A DNA stretch of 7,887 nucleotides from contig JAESUV010000213.1 in assembly GCA_016762975.1 (NCBI GenBank), forward strand, positions 1 through 7,887, in the 5' to 3' direction. Below are positions 1 through 5,715 of the stretch, in pieces (position 1 is the stretch's first letter; each line of letters begins with the position of its first letter). The notes beneath the pieces are model-generated. The model saw only the letters and a list, made by a program, of their open reading frames with translations, made no database searches and was not told where the DNA came from. Both the position numbers and the translations under genes were made by a program. The stretch is from Gammaproteobacteria bacterium (GTDB taxonomy: Bacteria > Pseudomonadota > Gammaproteobacteria > Pseudomonadales > Pseudohongiellaceae).

Positions 1-1
1 G

Positions 2-349
2 GTTAGTTTTCTAGCAACGCTAATTATCATTCCCTGGATAGTGCTCAGAATTCCAGCTGACTACTTTTCTAAACCTAGGCGTGTCTCGCTCGTATCGAGA
101 AGTGCGCATCCGTCTCTCAAAATTTTGGTATTCATTGTTAAGAATTTGTTTGGAGTTGCGGTAATGCTACTGGGAATCGCAATGCTCGTTTTACCCGGGC
201 AGGGATTGCTAACAATCTCGATAGGACTGGTATTGATCGACTTTCCAAGAAAATATCGGCTTCAGCGATGGTTAATTTCTCGAGAGCCCGTATTCAAGTC
301 GGCAAACTGGCTGCGCGAAAAAGGTGGTAAGAAGCCATTGATAGTCTGA
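2..349 (+). CDS. PGPGW-type small membrane protein (5' end missing)
   Basis: The frame is open from the left edge, so the start is probably outside the window; 115 residues and the stop are visible. A GTG at 41 could also start it, but that would discard a hydrophobic stretch at visible residues 2-15 that looks like a membrane helix. A second hydrophobic block (about 41-80) carries VLPGQGLLTISIGL, which resembles the PGPGW signature of the putative transmembrane family of that name, followed by the usual DFPRK and a basic C-terminal tail (RLQRWLISREPVF). The topology is therefore two or three inner-membrane helices with a cytoplasmic basic tail. The function of the family is not known to me. 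It is convergent with the ompW-like gene, with a hairpin in the 77-base gap. Family assignment is by motif only. Confidence 0.7.
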   Translation, partial: VSFLATLIIIPWIVLRIPADYFSKPRRVSLVSRSAHPSLKILVFIVKNLFGVAVMLLGIAMLVLPGQGLLTISIGLVLIDFPRKYRLQRWLISREPVFKSANWLREKGGKKPLIV

Positions 350-366
350 GAGGGTGAAATTGAGAG

Positions 367-386
367 GGGGCTAGGAATTTAGCCCC
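367..386. terminator. Hairpin between convergent genes, possible bidirectional terminator
   Basis: GGGGCTA (367-373) pairs perfectly with TAGCCCC (380-386) around the 6-base loop GGAATT. On the + strand it is followed by GTACTCTTGTTT, and on the - strand by CTCTCAATTTC, so each side has a moderate rather than clean U-rich tail. It lies 18 bases after the + strand stop and about 40 bases beyond the ompW stop, where a shared terminator is expected. A second small hairpin, TAGCGG-CTCA-CCGCTA, lies at 398-413, between this one and the ompW stop. Confidence 0.55.
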
Positions 387-426
387 GTACTCTTGTTTAG
401 CGGCTCACCGCTATCATTAGCTGCGA

Positions 427-1119
427 CTAGAAGCGATAGCCTAGCGAGATCATACTTACCCACGGGTCTATATCCACGTCAGCGGTCACTTTTCCGAGTG
501 CTGAGTTGAAGCTTGCATCGGTGCTAATATCGATCTTCCATATTGATGCGTTCAGCATCCAGTTGTCACCTAGATTCCAATCTATTCCTGCTCGATAGGC
601 TATACCGAAGGAGTCATCTAGATCCAGACTACTGGCACCTAACTCACTGCGCGCCTGACTCGAGAGGGACTTCTCGAAGAAGGTTGTGTAGTTAATGCCT
701 AGGCCTATATAGGGGCGGATAGTCGAGTTGGCGTTTCCTAAGAAATAATTGAAGGTCAGCGTCGGAGGTAGCTGATCGGCAGTACCTATGTTTCTGGTAG
801 CAAAGCCGTACTGGTCGAGGCCTATAGCCGTAAGGTCGTGTTCAAATGGGGTTGCTGCTAGAACTTCAGCGCCGATGTTGTCAGTAAGCATATAGACAAA
901 GTTTAAGCCAAGCTGAGTGCTGTTTCCCACTCCAACCTTGGTGCCAGCGAGAGCGCCGGTGTTAACAGTGCTTATCAAGCTACTGCCTTCGTCTGGTGCC
1001 ACGGAAACCGCGCCAACTCGTAGAATAAAATCTCCAGCCTCGTGACCTAATGCCACGGCAGGGAAAGAGAGTGCTAGAAAAATGGCTGTATTGATGGTCT
1101 TAAATGGGTACTTCTTCAT
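427..1119 (-). CDS. ompW: OmpW-family outer membrane protein
   Basis: This is a 230-residue protein, close to E. coli OmpW (about 212). A Sec signal peptide spans roughly residues 1-25 (basic MKKYPFK, hydrophobic core, cleavage near ALG|HEAG). The mature protein opens with HEAGDFILRVGAVSVAPDE, the typical OmpW first strand. It continues with alternating amphipathic strands, including LPPTLTFNYFLG and RPYIGLGINYTTFF, and ends in LGYRF with the terminal Phe used for BAM-dependent insertion. OmpW and AlkL proteins form 8-stranded barrels with a hydrophobic lateral channel for small apolar molecules. The ATG at 1117-1119 has GAGG at 1126-1129, six bases upstream. An FNR-like palindrome upstream suggests oxygen-responsive control. 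It is probably a monocistronic unit, since about 200 bases separate it from the DUF2490 tail. The substrate cannot be inferred. Confidence 0.9.
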   Translation of the reverse strand: MKKYPFKTINTAIFLALSFPAVALGHEAGDFILRVGAVSVAPDEGSSLISTVNTGALAGTKVGVGNSTQLGLNFVYMLTDNIGAEVLAATPFEHDLTAIGLDQYGFATRNIGTADQLPPTLTFNYFLGNANSTIRPYIGLGINYTTFFEKSLSSQARSELGASSLDLDDSFGIAYRAGIDWNLGDNWMLNASIWKIDISTDASFNSALGKVTADVDIDPWVSMISLGYRF

Positions 1120-1221
1120 GGAAAGCCTCGCAGTAGTTAAAGGGGAAAACGCACTATCAAAAAACGCATAAAAAGTAGAAAGATAAGGTACAAAACGTAC
1201 ACGTTAGGCAATAAAGGCAAA

Positions 1222-1235
1222 TTGATTTGTATCAG
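1222..1235 (-). promoter_or_regulatory. FNR/ANR-like binding palindrome upstream of ompW
   Basis: The + strand reads TTGAT-TTGT-ATCAG, matching the FNR/CRP-family consensus TTGAT-N4-ATCAA at 9 of 10 defined positions. Its centre (1228.5) lies about 109 bases before the ompW ATG. If it acts at the standard class II position (-41.5), transcription would start near 1187 and the -10 would fall at about 1194-1199 (TACGTT on the - strand, a weak -10 as expected for an activated promoter), leaving a leader of about 67 bases. FNR control of ompW is known in E. coli; use of the site here is inferred. Confidence 0.6.
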
Positions 1236-1321
1236 TTATCTGCGCTAATACCGCTCTTTATTTTGTTGAATAAAACCCAGATGAAACCACTCGTTGACGC
1301 GACACAAATAGATGTTGGGTA

Positions 1322-1414
1322 TCAGAATCGGTGGAAAAGGTTGAACTGTAGCTGACCTTTCCCCCAGACGTTAGTCTCCTGATGCATGTAGCCAAATTGA
1401 AGGCGCAGGTCGTC
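1322..1414 (-). pseudogene. Out-of-frame C-terminal tail of the DUF2490 gene
   Basis: Reading the - strand from 1414 in a shifted frame gives DDLRLQFGYMHQ, then ETNVWGKGQLQFNLFHRF and TGA at 1322-1324. This is an aromatic, alternating beta-strand ending with a terminal Phe, as expected for an outer-membrane barrel and for DUF2490. The main frame runs up to Gly (GGC, 1416-1418), so the break is at about 1415. Restoring the frame needs removal of one base or the return of two (mod 3) lost bases. A short deletion removing the usual one to three residues between ALG and this tail would also explain it. Confidence 0.75.
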
Positions 1415-2030
1415 GGCCCAGTGCGGCGTAGGCGCGATTCCTATCGAAGTAGTCAACGCTACGATTGTTGCCGATGTTTTGTTCCAGATTCACGAACACC
1501 TCATTGTATAGAGAGAGATAGACAGCTCCTTTGCCGAGGTTGTTCTGATTGAAGGGGTAGTTGAGCGCAACGAAATAACGGAATCGATTTCGATACTCCT
1601 GCCCATCCACTTTCCTCTGTTCGAGCCGGAAGCGATGGGTAAGAAAAACGCGAGAACCGAGTCGTTGGGGAATTGTAGCCTCCTGATAGAGTCGGCTTTC
1701 GCGGCTCTTCGCATCACCCCGGCCAAATGTACCGCTGGTGATGTGGGCATAACCAAAAGTGTAGGTGTTATTGGATTCTTCTGGTGACCAGGTCAGGCCA
1801 CCGCGAATGAGCAGTTGTTCCAGATCGCCTCCGGGCTTCCAGTTCCGATGTTGGATGTCGCCCTGAAAACCGAAATTACTGTCTTTTAGTTGCGTGTTCC
1901 ACATGTACATATACCACGCGCCTGTTTGGCTTTCATCGATCTGAGCGATTGCTGGAGGGCTTAATAGAGCGATGATCAATACGGCAAAACAGACGAGCGC
2001 AGTTTTGTGCGTAGGAAAATATTCAATCAA
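1371..2030 (-). CDS. DUF2490-family exported protein, C-terminus frameshifted
   Basis: The predicted outer-membrane-type beta protein has 219 residues from a TTG at 2030. I chose that start because it gives a compact signal peptide (MIEYFPTHK, hydrophobic core, cleavage at PPAIA|Q); no good ribosome site is visible. The frame stays open upstream to 2354, so longer starts (ATG 2093, ATG 2177, TTG 2352-2354) are possible but would bury the signal. The mature part shows the DUF2490 pattern: GAWYMYMWNTQL, an EQLLIRGGLTWSP strand, SRLYQEATIPQ, FLTHRFRLEQR, YRNRFRYFVALNYPF and YLSLYNEVFVNL. After DRNRAYAALG it turns into 14 non-family residues and stops at 1371. The family-like ending is intact in another frame (1322-1414), so this is either a recently broken gene or a sequence error. 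The biological role of the family is unknown to me. Confidence 0.75.
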   Translation of the reverse strand: MIEYFPTHKTALVCFAVLIIALLSPPAIAQIDESQTGAWYMYMWNTQLKDSNFGFQGDIQHRNWKPGGDLEQLLIRGGLTWSPEESNNTYTFGYAHITSGTFGRGDAKSRESRLYQEATIPQRLGSRVFLTHRFRLEQRKVDGQEYRNRFRYFVALNYPFNQNNLGKGAVYLSLYNEVFVNLEQNIGNNRSVDYFDRNRAYAALGRRPAPSIWLHASGD

Positions 2031-2126
2031 AGGAGTGCTGCAGGAATTTCTTGAGAAATCTGAGAGTGCGCTGACATTCGCATGGAGTGCCATCCTTGGT
2101 CGTTCAGCACAAATATCGAATTTACT

Positions 2127-2156
2127 CTTACATGTATTCTGTACGGCCAATGACAA
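2127..2156 (-). promoter_or_regulatory. Candidate sigma70-type promoter for the DUF2490 gene
   Basis: On the - strand TTGTCA (2151-2156; 5 of 6 to TTGACA) is followed after 18 bases by TGTAAG (2127-2132; 4 of 6 to TATAAT). Transcription would begin near 2120, which fits a start at 2093 or 2030 and would exclude the longer N-termini. It was recognised by eye only. Confidence 0.35.
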
Positions 2157-2319
2157 ATTCTTGGGTTTTGGGTCCATTTTTAATTTGTCCTTAATTGTCA
2201 TCGCGTAGCACGTTACATTATTTGATATAGAAAAGTTTGACATGGAAAACGTGAGAGAAGAGTTAGCGATGACGCTTGTACCGTGTTTTAGGTCGATATG
2301 GTTTAGCTTTTTGAGTCGA

Positions 2320-2346
2320 GGCTGCCGCTTCAGTTTCTGAGCAGCC
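2320..2346 (-). terminator. Hairpin just after the small exported-protein gene
   Basis: On the - strand GGCTGCTCAG pairs with CTGA plus GCAGCC around an AAA loop, giving ten base pairs with a 4-base AGCG bulge. It begins 11 bases after the TAG at 2358-2360. No U-run follows (TCGACTC comes next), so it could be a 3'-end stabiliser or part of a Rho-dependent end rather than an intrinsic terminator. Confidence 0.3.
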
Positions 2347-2357
2347 GGCTTCAAGAA

Positions 2358-2630
2358 CTAGCGGGTTCTGATATCTGCGTTGGAATGGGGGCGACCAGAA
2401 AAATCTACTCGCCATACTGACCCTGCTTTATTTTTTGCAGCACTATTTAGAACTATGGATTCACCTTCGGCAGGCAGTTTCTTTAAGATGCGCTTAAAAG
2501 GGGGTGGTCCGGAAAAATCTATTTCCCAGACTTTGCTCAGGCTCTCTTCACTCGCTAGGGCGAATGGGGTTGCTAAGGACAGAGCAATCGCAGCGCCAAT
2601 AATTTCAGTCTTCCGCAAAAGTTTACCCAT
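2358..2630 (-). CDS. Small exported protein with duplicated W-x-x-DFSG motif
   Basis: The protein has 90 residues from the ATG at 2628-2630. This start is preferred over an in-frame ATG at 2708 because it places MGKLLRK directly before a hydrophobic stretch and a cleavage site (FALA|SEES, about residue 27), a clear Sec signal peptide. The mature part is only about 63 residues and contains two copies of one motif, VWEIDFSGPPPFKR (34-47) and VWRVDFSGRPHS (72-83), separated by a Lys-rich linker. There is no Cys, no lipobox and no membrane helix after the signal, so a soluble periplasmic or surface-associated protein is likely. I do not recognise a named family. The GGAT about 12 bases upstream is a weak ribosome site. 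A promoter and palindrome lie at 2723-2752. The gene is followed by the DUF2490 gene on the same strand, but 327 bases away. Confidence 0.6.
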   Translation of the reverse strand: MGKLLRKTEIIGAAIALSLATPFALASEESLSKVWEIDFSGPPPFKRILKKLPAEGESIVLNSAAKNKAGSVWRVDFSGRPHSNADIRTR

Positions 2631-2722
2631 AGTATCGACATCCAGCTTTCGCCTAATTAAAGCTTGTTCACTTAGGGTGCGGACAGTAGCAAATTCGAGG
2701 ATGAACACTGCTATAGATCGTA

Positions 2723-2752
2723 ATTATCAGTGATAAGAAAAACTTATGTTAA
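2723..2752 (-). promoter_or_regulatory. Candidate promoter for the small exported protein, with overlapping palindrome
   Basis: On the - strand TTAACA (2747-2752) is followed after 18 bases by GATAAT (2723-2728), each 5 of 6 to the sigma70 consensus, in a locally AT-rich stretch. Transcription would start near 2716 and give a leader of about 86 bases to the ATG at 2630. A perfect 13-base palindrome, TTATCA-G-TGATAA (2724-2736), overlaps the -10 and could be a repressor site. Confidence 0.5.
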
Positions 2753-2835
2753 AAAGTCGTATTTCGGCTTGTTGTTTATAACAGGGTCAGGTACTTCGGG
2801 GGTATGGCGGCGGGTTTCAGATCGAAGAATTCCGA

Positions 2836-2875
2836 TCAGCATCGCCAGACTAGAGGGCTAATCTGCTGATGCTGA
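2836..2875. other. Long imperfect hairpin downstream of the malic enzyme gene
   Basis: TCAGCATC (2836-2843) pairs with GATGCTGA (2868-2875). Inside, CAGA pairs with TCTG and TAG with CTA, around the loop AGGG, with only a 2x2 and a 1x1 mismatch. A smaller hairpin, CAGGTA-AATTA-TACCTG (2884-2900), lies between it and the malic enzyme stop. Neither is followed by a T-run on the - strand, so they may be a structured 3' end or a factor-dependent terminator. Confidence 0.45.
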
Positions 2876-2907
2876 GGAGCTCGCAGGTAAATTATACCTG
2901 TGGGGCA

Positions 2908-4596
2908 CTACGCGATTCTGCGATATTCCCTATAGACTGGGGTCCAGAAGTTACGCTCGATAGCGGCAAGCAGTTCATCGTCAGTCATCTCGCGCGCAAG
3001 GTCCTGCGCGATTGCTGTCTTGGCCACCGCAAATGCAATCTTACGACTGATTTGTGGCAGCGCTGTCAGCGGAGGAAGTACCGCGCTGGATTGATCTTCC
3101 ATTCCCGGCGACAGTTCGGCTAGAGTCGTACTGGCGACCATTAACATCTCGTCACTTACTAATCTAGATTTACAGGCAATGACGCCGAGGCCAACGCCCG
3201 GGAAAACATAACTGTTGTTACATTGTGATATTTCGAGATGCTCGCCGTTGTATTCAACTGCCTCGAATGGACTGCCGGTAGCAACAATGGCTTTGCCGTC
3301 AGTCCACGTCACCACGTCTTGGGGGTGTGCTTCGACATGCTGAGATGGGTTGCTTAGCGGCAGGATAATCGGGCGAGGACAACCGCTGAGCATCTGGCGA
3401 ATCACCTCTTCGGTGAACAAGCCGGGTTTTCCAGAGACACCGATAAGTATGCTTGCGTCAGTATTGCTAATTACATCAATAAGGCTGGCATAGTCATTGC
3501 TTGAGGTAAGTTTCCATTCTTTAAGAGCAGATGAAGGTTGTACCAAACGCTCTTGAAAGTCGAGCAAGTCGGTCATTCCCTGCGTTAGCAGACCGAAGCG
3601 GTCGACCATGAATACCCTAGCGCGTGCTTGAGCATCGGTGAGGCCTTTAATAACCATCGCGTTGATAATAAGTTCGGCTATGCCGCAGCCTGCTGAGCCA
3701 GAACCCACGAACACTACTTTCTGATCGCAGAGTGATTCGCCTTTCTTACGGCATGCTGAGAGTAAAGTTCCCAGAGTCACTGCCGCGGTGCCCTGAATGT
3801 CATCGTTAAAACAGCAAATGTGTTCGCGATGCCGCTGCAATATCGGCATAGCATTCGGTTGTGCGAAATCTTCAAACTGAATCAGTACACCAGGCCAGCG
3901 TTTCTGTGCGGCATTAATAAAGTCATCAACGAAGGCATCATACTCAGCTTTACCTATGCGCGGATGGCGCATGCCCATGTAGTAAGGGTCGTCCAATAGT
4001 GTTTGATTGTTGGTTCCTACATCTAAGGCCACAGGTAGCGTATAGGCCGGGCTGATTCCCCCGCAAGCGGTATAGATAGATAATTTTCCAATGGCGATAC
4101 CCATGCCGCCAACACCCTGATCGCCTAGGCCAAGCACGCGCTCGCCATCAGTCACGACTATTACCTTGACCCTATCTTTGGTGACGCTGTGCAATATCTC
4201 GTCCATAAACTGCCGTTCTTCATAGGATGCAATAATGCCGCGGGCGCTGCGGTAGATATCAGAGAAGTGCTCGCAAGCTTCGCCGACGGTGGGCGTATAG
4301 ATGATTGGCAGCATCTCGACAAGATGCTCATTTAGCAATCGGTAGAACAGGGTTTCATTGTTGTCCTGCACGGCACGCAGGTAGATGTGTTTGTTGATTG
4401 GTTCATCGAAGCTTTTGTACTGCATGTAAGCTCGTTTTACCTGTTCTTCGATATTCTCATAGCGTGGAGGCAAGAGTCCGATCAGGTTAAAGTTGAGGCG
4501 CTCCTTTCCGGAGAAAGCCGAGCCCTTATTCAACAAGGGTGTTTCTAGCAGAGAGGGACCTGCGTAGGAGATGTAGATGGGCTTAGTGGGAGTCAT
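2908..4596 (-). CDS. maeA: NAD-dependent malic enzyme
   Basis: The enzyme decarboxylates malate oxidatively to pyruvate with reduction of NAD+, in the cytoplasm, linking the TCA cycle to pyruvate. The protein has 562 residues from the ATG at 4594-4596, matching E. coli MaeA (565). An in-frame start at 4671 adds only a polar, non-family leader. In order: the malic N-terminal domain with MLPIIYTPTVGEACEHFSDI (catalytic Tyr100), VVTDGERVLGLGDQGVGG, GKLSIYTACGG (catalytic Lys171), metal-ligand region FEDFAQ (Glu242, Asp243) and FNDDIQGTA (265-266), then the Rossmann NAD site VGSGSAGCG (298-303). The C-terminal domain is complete (SNPSQHVEAHP, CNNSYVFPGVGLG). There is no CoA/PTA C-terminal fusion, so this is not the MaeB type. 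A purine-rich GAGAGAGAG just before the ATG is the likely ribosome site. It is divergent from the cytochrome/dehydrogenase operon. NAD rather than NADP use is inferred from resemblance to MaeA. Confidence 0.95.
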   Translation of the reverse strand: MTPTKPIYISYAGPSLLETPLLNKGSAFSGKERLNFNLIGLLPPRYENIEEQVKRAYMQYKSFDEPINKHIYLRAVQDNNETLFYRLLNEHLVEMLPIIYTPTVGEACEHFSDIYRSARGIIASYEERQFMDEILHSVTKDRVKVIVVTDGERVLGLGDQGVGGMGIAIGKLSIYTACGGISPAYTLPVALDVGTNNQTLLDDPYYMGMRHPRIGKAEYDAFVDDFINAAQKRWPGVLIQFEDFAQPNAMPILQRHREHICCFNDDIQGTAAVTLGTLLSACRKKGESLCDQKVVFVGSGSAGCGIAELIINAMVIKGLTDAQARARVFMVDRFGLLTQGMTDLLDFQERLVQPSSALKEWKLTSSNDYASLIDVISNTDASILIGVSGKPGLFTEEVIRQMLSGCPRPIILPLSNPSQHVEAHPQDVVTWTDGKAIVATGSPFEAVEYNGEHLEISQCNNSYVFPGVGLGVIACKSRLVSDEMLMVASTTLAELSPGMEDQSSAVLPPLTALPQISRKIAFAVAKTAIAQDLAREMTDDELLAAIERNFWTPVYREYRRIA

Positions 4597-4680
4597 GACT
4601 CTCTCTCTTTCTCGTAAAAACAGTTTAGTTGATGGCGACTCTACGAGGCGAAACCTGCGTTTGAGCTTCACATTGAGCTG

Positions 4681-4709
4681 AGAATACGCCTACGCGAACG
4701 CATTGTCTT
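4681..4709 (-). promoter_or_regulatory. Candidate promoter for maeA
   Basis: On the - strand AAGACA (4704-4709) and TATTCT (4681-4686) are separated by 17 bases, each 4 of 6 to the sigma70 consensus. The predicted start near 4674 would leave a leader of about 78 bases. The match is weak and by eye. Confidence 0.3.
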
Positions 4710-4825
4710 GCCAATTGTAATTCAGATTGAGATGCACGTCCCAGCCCTATCTCGTTTTTAGTGCGTCGTTGGTTGTAGGTCTTGTAGCGATGATTAGCAG
4801 CCTCTGAATATGGCCGTAGTAGCGG

Positions 4826-4831
4826 TATAAG
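4826..4831 (+). promoter_or_regulatory. Candidate -10 element for the cytochrome/dehydrogenase operon
   Basis: TATAAG matches TATAAT at 5 of 6 positions and would start transcription near 4838, about 74 bases before the GTG at 4912. The -35 region is poor (CTGAAT at a 16-base spacing), which would suit an activator-dependent promoter. Confidence 0.3.
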
Positions 4832-4853
4832 CATGGCTCATGGGAGGTTTCTA

Positions 4854-4934
4854 GTGTACTTTGGGTGGATTCGTTCAATTGTCTATCAAGAAAAATATTG
4901 GGAGGTTCTACGTGCTCCTCAAGAAAACCCTTAG
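4854..4934 (+). CDS. Possible 26-residue leader peptide overlapping the cytochrome start
   Basis: GTG at 4854 is preceded by GGGAGG (4842-4847) at good spacing and opens 26 codons (VYFGWIRSIVYQEKYWEVLR, then APQENP) ending at TAG 4932-4934. It runs in another frame across the cytochrome GTG at 4912, so ribosomes translating it would traverse that start site. The peptide resembles nothing known to me and may be chance. The strong ribosome site is the only support. Confidence 0.2.
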   Translation: MYFGWIRSIVYQEKYWEVLRAPQENP

Positions 4935-5697
4935 TGGGTTCTCTGTGCTCTTCGTATCAGGGTTTTTGTCACTTTCAGCTGGGCTAGTTTCTGCGCAGAA
5001 CTTGGAAAATGGACAGCAACTCTTTCAAACTCTCTGTGCCCGATGCCATGGTATGTTGGGCGAAGGCTCTGAGGGCCCGAGTCTCACGCGCCCCAATCTT
5101 GTTCATGCTCCGGATGACGCCGCTCTCGTTTCATTGATTGTAGGCGGCATTCCTGGAACAGGTATGCCAGGCTCGCGGCAATTGCGTGGTCAGGATGGGC
5201 CTGATGTGGCGGCCTATGTTCGCAGCTTAGGTGAACTGCCCCCGGAAGAAATGCCGGGCGATGCTGTCGCAGGGGCACAGGTGTATAGAGGCATCGGCAA
5301 TTGCTCTAGCTGCCATATTTTAAATGGCGTAGGTAACGGCATTGGCCCCGAACTCAGCAAAGTAGGACAGCGGCGCAATGCAGCCTATCTTCGTCTTTCG
5401 GTAATCAGCCCCGAGGTAGATCAGCCGCGTTTGGTGGACCGCTTTCGCGGTTCGCTGAAGGCCTTTCTGACTGTGCGAATCGTCTCAGAGTATGGAAGCT
5501 ACGAGGGTATGCGCATCAACGAAGACGCATTTACCGTGCAGATGCGCGATATGGAGGGCGAGATATATTCGTTTGAAAAATCCGCCCTGATTAGCTACGA
5601 GAAAGTACAAGGTCATTCTCTTATGCCTGGATACAACTCTGTGTTAGACGAGAAACAGGTAGACGATGTGGTGTCCTACCTCATGAGTCAGAAATAA
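4912..5697 (+). CDS. Exported diheme cytochrome c, partner of the PQQ dehydrogenase
   Basis: The protein has 261 residues from the GTG at 4912. That start has GGGAGG (4900-4905) six bases upstream and puts MLLKK directly before a clean signal peptide (cleavage near VSA|QN, about residue 28); a TTG at 4861 lacks both. The first domain has CARCH (42-46) with a likely axial Met in GTGMPG (Met85). The second has CSSCH (131-135), a GxGNGIGPELSKVG segment, a region reading like the putative heme-binding domain of the TIGR02603 type (SVISPEVDQPRL, EGMRINEDAFTVQMRDMEG), and a C-terminal Met ligand in SLMPG (Met238), ending DDVVSYLMSQK. It should carry electrons in the periplasm. The dehydrogenase gene starts 18 bases after its stop, so the two are almost certainly one operon and redox partners. 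The heme ligands are inferred from motifs. Confidence 0.9.
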   Translation: MLLKKTLSGFSVLFVSGFLSLSAGLVSAQNLENGQQLFQTLCARCHGMLGEGSEGPSLTRPNLVHAPDDAALVSLIVGGIPGTGMPGSRQLRGQDGPDVAAYVRSLGELPPEEMPGDAVAGAQVYRGIGNCSSCHILNGVGNGIGPELSKVGQRRNAAYLRLSVISPEVDQPRLVDRFRGSLKAFLTVRIVSEYGSYEGMRINEDAFTVQMRDMEGEIYSFEKSALISYEKVQGHSLMPGYNSVLDEKQVDDVVSYLMSQK

Positions 5698-5715
5698 AGA
5701 TTGGAGAAGAATTAA

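Larger units (their letters stand above)
2031..2357. other. Gap between the small exported-protein gene and the DUF2490 gene
   Basis: These 327 bases lie between the stop of the upstream small gene and the preferred DUF2490 start. The DUF2490 frame happens to be open throughout, but its translation is polar and Ser/Lys-rich, resembles no domain, and would precede the signal peptide. The gap holds a hairpin just after the upstream stop (2320-2346) and a candidate promoter (2127-2156). I see no RNA gene and no convincing + strand gene. Confidence 0.5.
4597..4911. other. Divergent intergenic region between maeA and the cytochrome gene
   Basis: These 315 bases separate two divergent transcription units. 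They carry a candidate - strand promoter for maeA (4681-4709), a weak + strand -10 (TATAAG, 4826-4831), two near-identical ribosome-site/start blocks (4841-4856 and 4899-4914), and a possible 26-codon leader ORF. A 69-codon - strand frame here has no protein-like features. I see no structural RNA. Confidence 0.6.

Noticed and set aside
1490..1756. - strand 88-codon frame inside the DUF2490 gene
   Set aside because: An alternative frame of the same strand with no signal or domain; the main frame there matches the family throughout.
2031..2354. N-terminal extension of the DUF2490 frame to a TTG at 2354
   Set aside because: It would place about 108 non-family residues in front of a clear signal peptide and starts four bases from the upstream stop without a ribosome site; probably chance openness.
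1972..2733. + strand open frames at 1972-2208 and 2380-2733
   Set aside because: They lie antisense to the DUF2490 region and to the small exported-protein gene; no domain, signal or ribosome site, and the opposite strand reads as real protein.
2869..3123. + strand 84-codon frame
   Set aside because: Antisense to the conserved C-terminus of malic enzyme; a shadow frame.
4625..4834. - strand 69-codon frame upstream of maeA
   Set aside because: Polar, unstructured translation overlapping the maeA leader region and the candidate promoter; no family resemblance.
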